From Nesterenkonia natronophila (GTDB taxonomy: Bacteria; Actinomycetota; Actinomycetes; Actinomycetales; Micrococcaceae): DNA of 64,000 nucleotides. The position numbers and the translations under genes were made by a program. Shown here piece after piece: positions 49,803 through 58,332 of this stretch; within the stretch, counting starts at the first letter, position 1; each line of letters opens with the position of its first letter. The notes under the pieces were generated by a model. That model worked only from the letters and a program-made list of their open reading frames with translations, did no database searches and was not told the DNA's origin. The DNA lies in NCBI RefSeq assembly GCF_003595215.1, contig NZ_QYZP01000001.1, forward strand, positions 248,001 through 312,000, read 5' to 3'.

Positions 49803-51509
49803 GTGAGGTCTCCGGCCAAGCCGCTGCGTACCCGGTACCGTCGAATTCTGCGATTCGCCGCGCTTCACCTGATCCAGGTGTGGTGGTTTGAACTTCTCTT
49901 GCCACGCATAGGATTGTCCTGGGTCGCGGCTCAGGGACGGTCACAACGAATGCGTCGGTTCGCGCAGCGCTTTCATGCCCTCGCCGTTGATCTTGGTGGG
50001 CTGATGATCAAGGTCGGCCAGTACCTCTCCTCACGTTTAGACGTCTTGCCTCCAGAGATCACCAAAGAGTTGGAAGGGTTGCAGGACGAGGTAAGTCCTG
50101 TGGCGTTTCCGGCCATCAAGGAGGTCGCGGAAAATGAACTCGGAGTGCGCCTTGAGCACGTGTACCCACACGTTGATCCGACCCCAGTGGCGGCTGCCTC
50201 ACTAGGTCAAGCACACCGTGCCACACCCACGGCCGAGGATGCCGCGTTGGCGGGGTTCAACGTCGCGGTGGTAAAGATTCAACGCCCCGGAATTGAGGAA
50301 GTAGTCGATGTTGACCTGGCCGCGCTCCGGCGGGTGAGCCGCTGGTTGTCGCGGATCCGTCTGGTGAGGGCCCGGGTGGACGCGCCTGCCCTGGTTGAGG
50401 AGTTCGCCGCGACCAGCCTGGAGGAAATCGACTACCTCCAAGAGGCGTCCAACGCTGAACGGTTCGCCGCGAACTTCACCGACGATCCGCGCGTCTTCAT
50501 CCCGGAGGTGATGTGGGAACGCACAACTCGAAGGGTCCTCACGCTGCAGGACGTCACCGCGATCAAGGTCAATGATGTCGAGAAGCTCAAAGCTGAGGGG
50601 ATCAATCCATCCGAAGTCGCCACAGAATTCGCGAACGTGATGTTCGATCAGCTGTTCGTCCACGGGTTTTTCCACGCAGACCCGCATCCTGGAAACCTCT
50701 TCGTCACGCCATCTTCCCCGCATGAGGAGATCACCACAGAGACCGGCCAGTCTCTGCCCTGGCACTTGACCTTCATTGACTTCGGCATGATGGGGGAAAT
50801 CTCAGATACTCTGCGCAACGGACTTCGACGGGTGTTTATCGCCGCAGCGTCTCGTGATGGCAAGAGCTTGGTTGAGGGCATCCAAGAGGTGGGGGTGTTG
50901 CTCCCCTCGGCTGACACTGCCGAGCTGGAACGAGCGATGACACAGCTCTTTGCCCGATTCGGGGGGATGGGCTTCGCAGAGCTGAAAGAAGTCGACCCCC
51001 GCGAATTTCGAGACTTCGCTGACGAATTCGGCGAACTGGTGCGATCCCTGCCATTCCAGCTGCCAGAGAACTTTCTGCTGATCCTAAGAACGGTTTCTCT
51101 TACGTCTGGCGTCTGCAGCACCCTGGATCCTCGATTCAACATTTGGGACGCTATCGAACCCTACGCGCAGAAACTCATCCGCGATCAAACCGGGCCCGCG
51201 GTTCAGGACGCTGCCCAGCGAGCAGCTGCCCTCGTCACTACCGCGCTTCGGCTTCCTGGTCGGCTCACGGAAGTGGCCGACGGAATCGAAGCCGGTCGCA
51301 TCTCAGTGCGCACCCCAGACCTTGATCGGCGGATTGGAGGCCTAGAACGCATCGGTCGGCGGCTCATTTCGGCGGTTCTGTTCACTGGCCTGCTGATCAC
51401 GGGCACACTGCTGGTCCCCGACCATAATGTTGTCGGCTACACCCTGATTGCCGTTTCCCTGGTCCCGCTGCTGCACTCGATCCTCCCGTCGCGGAGAGTC
51501 AGAACCTAG
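49803..51509 (+). CDS. ABC1/UbiB/AarF family kinase-like protein
   Basis: A 568-residue protein-kinase-like protein. The family signature KxGQ is in LGGLMIKVGQYLSSRLDVLPPE; AAASLGQAHRA is the Ala-rich nucleotide loop, VVKIQRPGIEEVVDVDLAAL the Lys strand, FFHADPHPGNLFV the catalytic loop and FIDFGMMGEIS the metal Asp. Two hydrophobic segments at the C-terminus (after residue 520) anchor it to the membrane. UbiB-type ATPases support quinone biosynthesis or lipid handling. GTG 49803 follows AGGA by six bases; GTG 49776 is possible. Confidence 0.85.
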   Translation: MRSPAKPLRTRYRRILRFAALHLIQVWWFELLLPRIGLSWVAAQGRSQRMRRFAQRFHALAVDLGGLMIKVGQYLSSRLDVLPPEITKELEGLQDEVSPVAFPAIKEVAENELGVRLEHVYPHVDPTPVAAASLGQAHRATPTAEDAALAGFNVAVVKIQRPGIEEVVDVDLAALRRVSRWLSRIRLVRARVDAPALVEEFAATSLEEIDYLQEASNAERFAANFTDDPRVFIPEVMWERTTRRVLTLQDVTAIKVNDVEKLKAEGINPSEVATEFANVMFDQLFVHGFFHADPHPGNLFVTPSSPHEEITTETGQSLPWHLTFIDFGMMGEISDTLRNGLRRVFIAAASRDGKSLVEGIQEVGVLLPSADTAELERAMTQLFARFGGMGFAELKEVDPREFRDFADEFGELVRSLPFQLPENFLLILRTVSLTSGVCSTLDPRFNIWDAIEPYAQKLIRDQTGPAVQDAAQRAAALVTTALRLPGRLTEVADGIEAGRISVRTPDLDRRIGGLERIGRRLISAVLFTGLLITGTLLVPDHNVVGYTLIAVSLVPLLHSILPSRRVRT

Positions 51510-51560
51510 CGAGGGTCCTTGCAGAAGAGCTTCCTGAACGATCCTCTCAGAACGGCCCAC

Positions 51561-52580
51561 TCAAGAGGGGAGGGCGGTATCTGAGTCTCGCTCCGGCAGC
51601 ACGCCACCGTACCAGTGCGCAATCAAGGCATGCGATATGGAAGATCGCGGCGGCAGTGCGATAGCACCACTTAGGATCTCGTGGCGGAGTCTTTCGCGCG
51701 TGAACCAGCGGACGTCGCGGATCTCTTCCTGGTCGGCGGTGGCGCAGACATCACCGGTGTGTGCCAGGAAGCCCAGCATGAGGGAGCGTGGAAATGGCCA
51801 CGCTTGAGAGCTGATGTACTCCACGCGGTCGACGACGACGCCGGCTTCCTCCTTCACCTCACGGACTATGGCGTTCTCCAATGACTCCCCAGCTTCCACG
51901 AAGCCGGCGAATGTGGAGTAGCGGCGCCAGTCCCACCGCATTGCCGAACCCAGCAGCAGGCAGTCATCCGCACCAATCACTGCGGTGATCACGGCCGGGT
52001 CGGTGCGGGGGAAGTGCACGGTCTCACAACGTATGCATGCTCGCGCCCACCCGGAGCTGCGTGCTTCAGTAACACCACCGCAAGCTGAACAGAACGCCGA
52101 GGAGGTGTGCCAGGCGATGAGGGCCGTGGCGTGAGTGAGCAACTCAGCTTCTACGGCTGGCAGCAGGCTGCCTATGCTGCGCAGGCTCTCCCAGATGGCC
52201 GTCCGTGGGGGAAGAACGCACTCATTATCTGCTGGGGAGCTGCTCCGTGGCACTGCCACGACGTGACCGGGCCCAGTGCCTTTGGGGTGACGTTCCAAGT
52301 CCTCAGCGCCGACTTCGCCAAGATAGACCGCCGTGTCCGGCAGGTCCCCTTGGGGTGCTGTCAGTAGCAGGCGCGGTGCAGTGGTGGGATGAGTATTCGT
52401 TGTAGGGTTGCTCGTCTCGCCAATAGGAGCTTTGCCGCGACTAATGCAGAGCACGCGCGTGTTTGGCTGCTGCCATATGCGAGTCAGCCAGTCGCTGTCT
52501 TGGCGCTCCTGGTCGTGTCGATGGAGTCGAGGAGCGGACAGTGGGCGGACTCGGGATCGAGAATCAGGCGACACCGCCAC
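51561..52580 (-). CDS. nudC: NAD(+) diphosphatase (NudC-type Nudix hydrolase)
   Basis: A 339-residue Nudix enzyme. A zinc ribbon with two Cys pairs (CSACGG and CIRCE) near residues 180-200 precedes the Nudix box GFVEAGESLENAIVREVKEEAGV near 240-262, and SQAWPFPRSLMLGF is the NudC-specific SQPWPFPxS motif with A for P. NudC cuts NADH to NMNH and AMP and can remove NAD caps from RNA. The N-terminal 110 residues are the usual variable domain. It converges with the UbiB-type gene. GTG 52580 has no strong ribosome site. Confidence 0.88.
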   Translation of the reverse strand: MAVSPDSRSRVRPLSAPRLHRHDQERQDSDWLTRIWQQPNTRVLCISRGKAPIGETSNPTTNTHPTTAPRLLLTAPQGDLPDTAVYLGEVGAEDLERHPKGTGPGHVVAVPRSSSPADNECVLPPRTAIWESLRSIGSLLPAVEAELLTHATALIAWHTSSAFCSACGGVTEARSSGWARACIRCETVHFPRTDPAVITAVIGADDCLLLGSAMRWDWRRYSTFAGFVEAGESLENAIVREVKEEAGVVVDRVEYISSQAWPFPRSLMLGFLAHTGDVCATADQEEIRDVRWFTRERLRHEILSGAIALPPRSSISHALIAHWYGGVLPERDSDTALPS

Positions 52581-52699
52581 ACGGTATCGTGCCCAGCTGA
52601 ACGAACCAATGCTGCAAAGCGGGACGGGGCTCCACGAGAGGGAAGTCCAGTGGCCGAATGCATAGTCCCCTTTGTTGTTTCTTCGCCTATCCAGGTTGC

Positions 52700-53818
52700 T
52701 TAGACGGGATAGCGAAGCAAGGCTGCGACCTGCGTGGTTGTTGGCATATCTTCTGCGCGGACGGCGAGAACCCGAGCACCAGTGGCCATGGCGCGGCGTA
52801 CGATCTCGTCACCGACACCGTAGGTGTTAGTGCCTTCTGCGCCGAATGTAATGGTCCCGGTGGACTCTTCCAGAGTCCCGGGCTCATGGGCATCGATATC
52901 AGCCAACAAGACGTCGATGGCCCCGAATGTTGCCGCTCGGGCGACCTGTTGCAGGTCTAGGGCCACATGGTCGCGAGGATAGTCGTCGGTGATGTGTCGG
53001 CGAATCTTACCGAGGTCTTCCCTGTATCCCTGATCGAGAATTTCTCGAGCTGCCTCAGCAAGTTCGGCATCCGAATGTGCTTCATGGTTACCGTGGATGA
53101 CCCCTTGGGCCAAGTTTGGCAGGGAACTGACGGAGCGGAAAATGCTGGCTAGGGGTTCGGCTGCGGCGAGGATCACCGGGGTGTCCCCGCTTGAAGCCAG
53201 CGGACGAAGTGCACGGTCCACCACCCGGGAAAACTGTTGAAGCCGGACCTTGTGACGCTCACTTGCTGTTCCCCGGTTGAGTTGCGAGCGTTCCTCGCTG
53301 ACGCCAGGGACAGCCTCATCGATGGTTCGAGGCAAGCCCGGGATGCGGGTGTCTGCAGGTGAAGAGTCTGGGAAGATTTCCACGAGGCGCACTGCGTTGG
53401 GTGACAGGCCTAAGACAAATCCCGCGTGAGGAAAAGTCACTGCACGCACTAACGGCTTGAGGTGGAACCTGTCTGAGACCTCGAGATGGCTGCCAAGTTT
53501 GTTCGGGAGACGGTACGTCCGAATCTGCCCGGGGGTGATGAAGACAGCGAGACTATTGGATAAGTAGCTCCAAAACCGCTGGTCACTGACTAGGCCTTGA
53601 GCGGAGTCCCTGATGGATTGGCTGGCTTCACGACTGAGCCCGTCCTGCTCCGCCTTCGACAAGGCCTCCCAAACGGCGCTCTTGAACTCCAGCCGAGAAA
53701 TCTCGGTCTCAGTTGAGATAGGCGAAGTGGGCACATAGATCGAAAGAGAGGGGCTCTCACGGTGCAAAGCTAGCTGCTTGATTTCCTCCACACTGGGAAC
53801 GTCGGTGTGCATCGCCAT
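52700..53818 (-). CDS. baeRF-family (bacterial eRF1-like) protein
   Basis: A 372-residue protein with the three-part layout of bacterial eRF1-like proteins: an N-terminal domain (SPSLSIYVPTSPISTETEISRLEFKSAVWEAL), a middle domain from about 105 (GFVLGLSPNAVRLVEIF), and a C-terminal eRF1-3-like domain ending in TYGVGDEIVRRAMATGARVLAVRAEDMPTTTQVAALLRY. The family is thought to act on ribosomes or in stress; its exact role is unknown. ATG 53818 has GGGGGA upstream. A 76-residue ORF precedes it by 13 bases. Confidence 0.82.
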   Translation of the reverse strand: MAMHTDVPSVEEIKQLALHRESPSLSIYVPTSPISTETEISRLEFKSAVWEALSKAEQDGLSREASQSIRDSAQGLVSDQRFWSYLSNSLAVFITPGQIRTYRLPNKLGSHLEVSDRFHLKPLVRAVTFPHAGFVLGLSPNAVRLVEIFPDSSPADTRIPGLPRTIDEAVPGVSEERSQLNRGTASERHKVRLQQFSRVVDRALRPLASSGDTPVILAAAEPLASIFRSVSSLPNLAQGVIHGNHEAHSDAELAEAAREILDQGYREDLGKIRRHITDDYPRDHVALDLQQVARAATFGAIDVLLADIDAHEPGTLEESTGTITFGAEGTNTYGVGDEIVRRAMATGARVLAVRAEDMPTTTQVAALLRYPV

Positions 53819-53831
53819 TAGGTTTCCCCCA

Positions 53832-54062
53832 CTACTTCTCTAGAACTGTGGATTTCTCACGCCGAATAAACATGAACGGACCCTCTCCCTCGCCAGAACT
53901 CCGCTGAGGAGTCGAGTCGAACGAGGTCTCGGAGAACTGAGCGCTGTGCAGCGTGTTTGTCGTGGTGTTAGTCGTGGGACACCCAAAGCCAACAAGGAGA
54001 CTATGCCGCTCGGCTGAGTTGGACGGAATGCGGCTAGGAGTAGCATAAACGGCTTTGTTCAT
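53832..54062 (-). CDS. Small Ser/Thr-rich hypothetical protein
   Basis: A 76-residue protein rich in Ser, Thr and Asn with no hydrophobic segment. GGAGGGCTGAG precedes ATG 54062, a strong ribosome site, and the ORF ends 13 bases before the baeRF gene, so it is probably a real small gene in the same transcript. Composition suggests a largely disordered protein. Not recognised. Confidence 0.5.
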   Translation of the reverse strand: MNKAVYATPSRIPSNSAERHSLLVGFGCPTTNTTTNTLHSAQFSETSFDSTPQRSSGEGEGPFMFIRREKSTVLEK

Positions 54063-54256
54063 CTCAGCCCTCCTGCAAGGTGACCGGGGTTCGAGTGATC
54101 CCCTCCATCATTCTTGATCATATCAACCGCCTTGCGGAACGGAACCAGTTCCGCTTGAGCTGGGCTGATCCCCGGAGAAGGCCCGTGGGGAGGCGCTCCA
54201 AGACTCCGGAGGGAGAACGGTTCTTCCCCCCGGGTCAGGCTCAGAACAGAATGAGG

Positions 54257-54313
54257 AGGCCTGGGATTCGTTACGAGTCTCACGAAGGAGAGTGAGTAAC
54301 GAATCCCAGGCCT
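54257..54313 (-). terminator. Long hairpin downstream of the DUF6131 gene
   Basis: An 18-bp perfect inverted repeat: 54257-54274 (AGGCCTGGGATTCGTTAC) pairs with 54296-54313. The 21-base spacer can form a smaller CTCAC/GTGAG stem. It starts 22 bases after the DUF6131 stop on the minus strand. Both orientations would form the structure, so it could stop transcription in either direction. Confidence 0.65.
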
Positions 54314-54335
54314 GCTCAGTAATCCTGCCGAGAGG

Positions 54336-54491
54336 TTACCAGTAGTGGCGCCTCCCTCCGACAGCGCGGCCGAGAGAGCCCAATATCCAGAGAATTGCAC
54401 CAACCACAACCAATATGATCCCAATGCTCCAGAGGATCGGGATGTCGATGATGGCTCCCAGAATGAGCAGAATGATGCCTAGAGTAATCAC
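54336..54491 (-). CDS. DUF6131 small membrane protein
   Basis: A 51-residue protein with two hydrophobic segments (LGIILLILGAIIDIPILWSIGIILVVVGAILWIL split by a short turn) and the C-terminal GSLGRAVGGRRHYW that marks DUF6131. GTG 54491 follows AAAGGA; the frame extends to 54533. The family occurs in many Actinobacteria, sometimes near stress or dormancy genes. It lies between the baeRF genes and the DevS-like kinase. Confidence 0.8.
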   Translation of the reverse strand: MITLGIILLILGAIIDIPILWSIGIILVVVGAILWILGSLGRAVGGRRHYW

Positions 54492-54745
54492 GCGGTAGTT
54501 CCTTTCTGTGGGGGCTCGGAATTCACCCCGCACCCATTGAGGCTACCCGGTCCCGATAGTCCTTGGGCTCCGTGGGAACATTTGGCGGTGTCGAGCTGGC
54601 TTGGCGCGGGTATTCAGCATGTGATGCGGGTCTCACAAGGAGACATCAGGCGAAACTGCCAATTCCGAAACCTTTACAGCACACATCGGTCCATAGTAGG
54701 ACTAATACTGTAATGCTGGCATAACTTCTACCCGCAGGGGCGGCC

Positions 54746-56437
54746 ATGTCGGATCGAGCCGAAGGTTCACTTGGTCATCCAGAGGGTCGCGGCACCGATT
54801 CGGAGGAAGTTGTCGCGGAAGTGCGCGCCGATGCAACCGTGGACAAACAGGCGTTAGTGCAATTGATCCAGGCGAGCCACCTCGTGACAGAGGACCTGGA
54901 CCTAGATCATGTCCTCCGGCAACTGCTCACAGCCTCTCGCGCACTAGTCGAGGCACACTTTGCAGCGCTCGGGGTCCTCGATGATGATGGCGAGATAGGG
55001 CGTTTCATCCACGTAGGAATGTCACCGGAGCTCGTCGGGCGCATAGGAGACCCTCCGAAAGGAGAGGGGCTTCTCGGCGCAGTCCTCAGTGGGGAGACCC
55101 TCCGGCTGCAGAACCTCAGTGATGATCCCCGCTCCGTTGGCGCACCGCTGGACCACCCCGCAATGGAGGCGTTCCTCGGGGTGCCCATTACGATTCAGGG
55201 AAGCACTTACGGCGCCCTCTACCTCACCAATCCCTCCACGGAAGCCTTCACCACCGAAGACGAGGTTCTGATCGAAGCCCTTGCCGGGACCGCGGCGACA
55301 GCGATCACCAATGCCTGCCTTTTCGAGAGGACCCGCCGGGCCCAGAGGCTCCATGCCACGCTGAGCGAAGCCACCGCCAAGTTGCTCGCTGTCGAAGACG
55401 GTGAAGTATTTGGCGTTCTGGCGGAGAGTTTGGTTTCTCTTCTAGACGCACAATTGGTCTTGGTGGCGGTCTCTGAGTCTGTGGGCAAGGAACTCTATGT
55501 CGATACTGCCCGCGGGGATAGAGCTGCTCAAATCCAGGGTTCCTCAGTCCCGTGGATGAACTGTGTTCTATCACGTGCTATGGAGGGTGAACCTGGAATC
55601 ACCCCCGTGCGAGGTGATGAACCCGCCCCTTTCACCGATGATCTTCCAAACTCCTCGATGATTGCAGTGCCGCTCACGATCTCCGGGGAACGGGTAGCCG
55701 CACTGTGCGCCAATCGGGCCGCGGATGAGACTCCCTTCACCAAAGACGACCTCGAGCAGCTCGGCGATTTCGCCGCTCAAGCCAGTCTCGCGGTTGCCCT
55801 GGCCTGGGCCAGGGCTGACCGATTGCGTATGGAGATGGTGGAAGAACGAGCCCGCATTGCCAGGGATCTCCACGACCACGTCATCCAGAAACTCTTCGCC
55901 ACCGGTCTAGAACTCCAAGCCCTGGCTTCAACGGATCCGGCGCTCACCGACGCCCTCGGATCCCACGTGACGCGGATCGACTCGGCAATCTCAGACATTC
56001 GCACCGCGATCTTCGCCTTGCAGACTGAAGCATCGGCCGACGAAATCAGGCACCGTGTTCTTGAGGTCGTCACTGAGATTTCCCCCACCCTCCCCAGCAT
56101 TCCGCGCGTGACGTTCACCGGTCCTATCGGCCTCATACTGGAAGGCGAACTCGCCGATGATGCCGTCGCAGTGATGCGTGAGTTACTGAGCAATGTCGCA
56201 CGCCACGCCCACGCCGAGACCGTGTCAGTGGAGTTCGCCGCATCCGACACTCAAGTCATCATCACCGTCGACGACGACGGCATGGGGCCGCCCTCCGAAT
56301 TGGCCAGACGCAGCGGTACCCGCAATCTAGACGCACGGGCTCAAGCCCACGGCGGTGAGTTCACATTGTCTCCGCGCAGCAACGGAGGCACCCGAGCCCA
56401 ATGGCAAGTGCCGATCACTCCTGGAAAGATGTCATGA
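54746..56437 (+). CDS. DevS/DosS-like GAF-domain sensor histidine kinase
   Basis: A 563-residue soluble kinase. GAF-A (about 50-195) includes VGAPLDHPAMEAFLGVPI; His137 lies where DosS/DosT bind heme (HHPPM-type motif), an inferred alignment. GAF-B (about 215-355) follows, then the HisKA_3 helix ARIARDLHDHVIQKLF with phosphoacceptor His376, and the HATPase with MRELLSNVARHAHA (N box) and DDDGMGPP (G1). Mycobacterial DosS/DosT sense oxygen, NO and CO. AGGGG lies five bases before ATG 54746. The response-regulator start overlaps the stop (ATGA). Confidence 0.88.
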   Translation: MSDRAEGSLGHPEGRGTDSEEVVAEVRADATVDKQALVQLIQASHLVTEDLDLDHVLRQLLTASRALVEAHFAALGVLDDDGEIGRFIHVGMSPELVGRIGDPPKGEGLLGAVLSGETLRLQNLSDDPRSVGAPLDHPAMEAFLGVPITIQGSTYGALYLTNPSTEAFTTEDEVLIEALAGTAATAITNACLFERTRRAQRLHATLSEATAKLLAVEDGEVFGVLAESLVSLLDAQLVLVAVSESVGKELYVDTARGDRAAQIQGSSVPWMNCVLSRAMEGEPGITPVRGDEPAPFTDDLPNSSMIAVPLTISGERVAALCANRAADETPFTKDDLEQLGDFAAQASLAVALAWARADRLRMEMVEERARIARDLHDHVIQKLFATGLELQALASTDPALTDALGSHVTRIDSAISDIRTAIFALQTEASADEIRHRVLEVVTEISPTLPSIPRVTFTGPIGLILEGELADDAVAVMRELLSNVARHAHAETVSVEFAASDTQVIITVDDDGMGPPSELARRSGTRNLDARAQAHGGEFTLSPRSNGGTRAQWQVPITPGKMS

Positions 56438-57129
56438 TCCGAGTTTTCCTTGTGGATGATCACGAGATAGTGCGCCGCGGCATCGCCCAACTCATCAACG
56501 CCGAACCAGGCCTAAGGGTCGTCGGCGAATCCGACACCGTTCGGAGAACCCTCGCTCGCGTCGCGGCCACCCGCCCAGACGTGGCCGTATTGGATGTACA
56601 GCTGCCAGATGGAAGCGGTATCGAGCTGTGCCGCCGCATCCGATCATCGCACCCAGAGATTGCGTGTTTGATGTTCACTGCTTACGACGACGATGAGGCA
56701 ACCATCGCGGCTGTGGTCGCTGGTGCATCTGGGTATGTCATCAAGAGTATCCGTGGCCGGCGCCTGATCGAGTCGATCCAACGGGTCGCTCGTGGAGAGA
56801 ACCTGATCTCTCGCGATCTCGCCCGTCGGGTGCACTCCACCCTGAACGCGCAATCAACCCCTCCACACGCTCAGCTTCGCCCACAACCACGGCCACAGGG
56901 GTCGGACGGATCAGAGGGAAGCCAGAACGTGGAGCTGACTCTTCGCGAAGCCCAAATCCTGAAGCTCATCACCGAGGGACTAACCAACCGTCAAATCGGT
57001 GAACAGCTGAAACTCAAAGAGAAGACAGTGAAGAATTACATCTCTGGGCTGCTATCAAAACTCGGGATGACCAGCCGCACCCAGGTTGCCGTCTACGGTG
57101 CGACCAAGAACAACAACGCTTCTAAGTGA
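56434..57129 (+). CDS. DevR/DosR-like NarL-family response regulator
   Basis: A 231-residue regulator that tracks M. tuberculosis DevR closely: VFLVDDHEIVRRGI at the N-terminus, phosphorylation Asp54 in AVLDVQLPDGSG, Thr82 and Lys104, all at the DevR positions. The C-terminal LuxR helix-turn-helix runs about 165-220: LTNRQIGEQLKLKEKTVKNYISGLLSKLGM, with EKTVKNY as in DevR. It is coupled to the DevS-like kinase by a 4-bp overlap. It likely controls a hypoxia or dormancy set; two DevR-like boxes occur in the window. Confidence 0.9.
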   Translation: MIRVFLVDDHEIVRRGIAQLINAEPGLRVVGESDTVRRTLARVAATRPDVAVLDVQLPDGSGIELCRRIRSSHPEIACLMFTAYDDDEATIAAVVAGASGYVIKSIRGRRLIESIQRVARGENLISRDLARRVHSTLNAQSTPPHAQLRPQPRPQGSDGSEGSQNVELTLREAQILKLITEGLTNRQIGEQLKLKEKTVKNYISGLLSKLGMTSRTQVAVYGATKNNNASK

Positions 57130-57183
57130 CTTCGTCTTAATAAGATCCCCTGATTGCCGGACCATCACGGGTCCCCTTCCCAA

Positions 57184-57693
57184 CTACAGCCGGGCGTCTG
57201 ACCACTTGGCGCGATGTTTCTCAGGTGCGGAGGGTCTGGCTAGGAGCAGCAGCAAACCGATCCAGCCAAGGACAGGGATTGCAACGAGAAAGAATGTGGG
57301 CCCGGGGAGACCGACGTCATGAAGACGCCGCCACGTCACGGCGATAAGCGGCATGATTGTCACGACACCGATGATCACGTGCAGGCCTACCAGCCCGAAA
57401 GCGAACACTGCGCCGGCGCCTTCAATCCCAATATTGAGCAGTATGGGGTCGGCGCCCAATGGAATGCTTGTATGACTGACCAGATCATCGGCGAATGTCG
57501 TGCCGATAACAATAAGACCCGTTGCAGCGATGGCCAAATGAAGCGTCAATATAAGAACGAACGGCCACCAGAACTCTGCACGAGTGGCGAACCCTTTGAA
57601 CTTGGCGAAGTCTTCAAGGAAGAGGGTCAGTGTCCTGTCAGGACCGTAAGGCAGGGCAGCGTGGGGCAGGGCAGCGTGGGCGTGATATGTCAT
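57184..57693 (-). CDS. DUF805 membrane protein
   Basis: A 169-residue inner-membrane protein. FAKFKGFATRAEFWWPFVL is the DUF805 entry motif, TWRRLHDVGLPG the conserved mid-loop, and four hydrophobic segments surround them. The function is unknown. A perfect 15-base tandem repeat at 57650-57679 doubles HAALP in the N-terminal tail. It converges with the DevR-like gene. Confidence 0.85.
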   Translation of the reverse strand: MTYHAHAALPHAALPYGPDRTLTLFLEDFAKFKGFATRAEFWWPFVLILTLHLAIAATGLIVIGTTFADDLVSHTSIPLGADPILLNIGIEGAGAVFAFGLVGLHVIIGVVTIMPLIAVTWRRLHDVGLPGPTFFLVAIPVLGWIGLLLLLARPSAPEKHRAKWSDARL

Positions 57694-57800
57694 GCAGTGT
57701 CATCGGTTCTCTGTGAGCTATTGGACGTGTTTGAAGTGCGAAGCGGTGGTAGAGGTCCGCTACCTTTGTGCCGATCAGGCGGGAGCTAGGGCTTGGCGAC

Positions 57801-57938
57801 TCATTGCTTGTTGGTAGTGTTTGCTTCCACAGCCTGCATTCTTGTGCGGAGTACCCGGAGAATATCCTCCTCGGGTACATCACATCGGGGAACTTCCATC
57901 CCCAAGAAGCTGTCGAATCGCACCAGTGTTTCTGTCAT
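57801..57938 (-). CDS. Possible 45-residue small protein
   Basis: The C-terminal 45 codons of a longer open frame (to 58238) start at ATG 57938 just after AGGACTTGGC. The peptide has VRFDSFLGMEVPRCDVPEEDILRVLRTRM split over residues 6-34, an amphipathic helix with an acidic middle. It has no family I recognise. A DevR-like box lies 107 bases upstream. The coding call is uncertain. Confidence 0.35.
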   Translation of the reverse strand: MTETLVRFDSFLGMEVPRCDVPEEDILRVLRTRMQAVEANTTNKQ

Positions 57939-58332
57939 GCCAAGTCCTAGTTTCTTGTGACGTTGAACCGGCCTAAGGCTCGGGGTGGCCGGAGGGTGTT
58001 GTGAACCCACATTCAACTCTCCGTCTTGGGGCGCAAACTCACTAGGGCCATAGGTCCCATGACCTGGGCGAGCCGTACAAACCCCGACCTCGGGATCAGT
58101 CTGAGTCCCTCGGTCATGGGATTTCCTTGAGCATCCCCGGCGAACTGAAACCGCGAACTTGATGGTCACCCAGGAAGGACCCCCAGAGAGGCAGGGCTTC
58201 GGCGAGTTAGTGGTTGATGGCGTCTGCGGCTCACTCACTTCGGCTGCCTTCCAGGTATGGTGGGACGATTGTCTTGATTAGCGCCCTCCAGTCGTTCCCC
58301 AATGAGGAGCACATTCCACAGAGAGAGCACCT
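57939..58332. other. 394-base gap with structured segment and DevR-like box
   Basis: No convincing gene. It holds a perfect 10-bp inverted repeat, TCCCATGACC (58055-58064) and GGTCATGGGA (58112-58121), around an inner CCCG-ACCT-CGGG hairpin, and GGGCCATAGGTCCC (58045-58058). The rest includes the promoter and leader of the deacetylase gene. Confidence 0.5.
58045..58058. promoter_or_regulatory. DevR/DosR-like box
   Basis: GGGCCATAGGTCCC matches the DevR core GGGACTWWAGTCCC at 11 of 14 positions, with C for A at position 4 of the core. It lies 107 bases upstream of the 45-residue ORF and 275 bases before the deacetylase. Confidence 0.4.

Noticed and set aside
54088..54105. GGGTTCGAGTGATCCC, like a tRNA T-arm
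   Set aside because: No anticodon arm, acceptor stem or CCA-side pairing could be found around it.
54080..54295. 71-codon + strand ORF in the gap before the DUF6131 gene
   Set aside because: It runs into the long hairpin, has Arg/Pro-rich content and no good ribosome site.
54544..54572. Possible DevR half-site (AGGACTAT) upstream of the DevS-like gene
   Set aside because: Only one half matches; the second half of the box is missing, so it was not called.
57638..57883. 81-codon - strand ORF overlapping the DUF805 start
   Set aside because: It shares bases with the DUF805 tandem repeat in another frame, and composition (Pro/Arg/Cys) looks non-coding.
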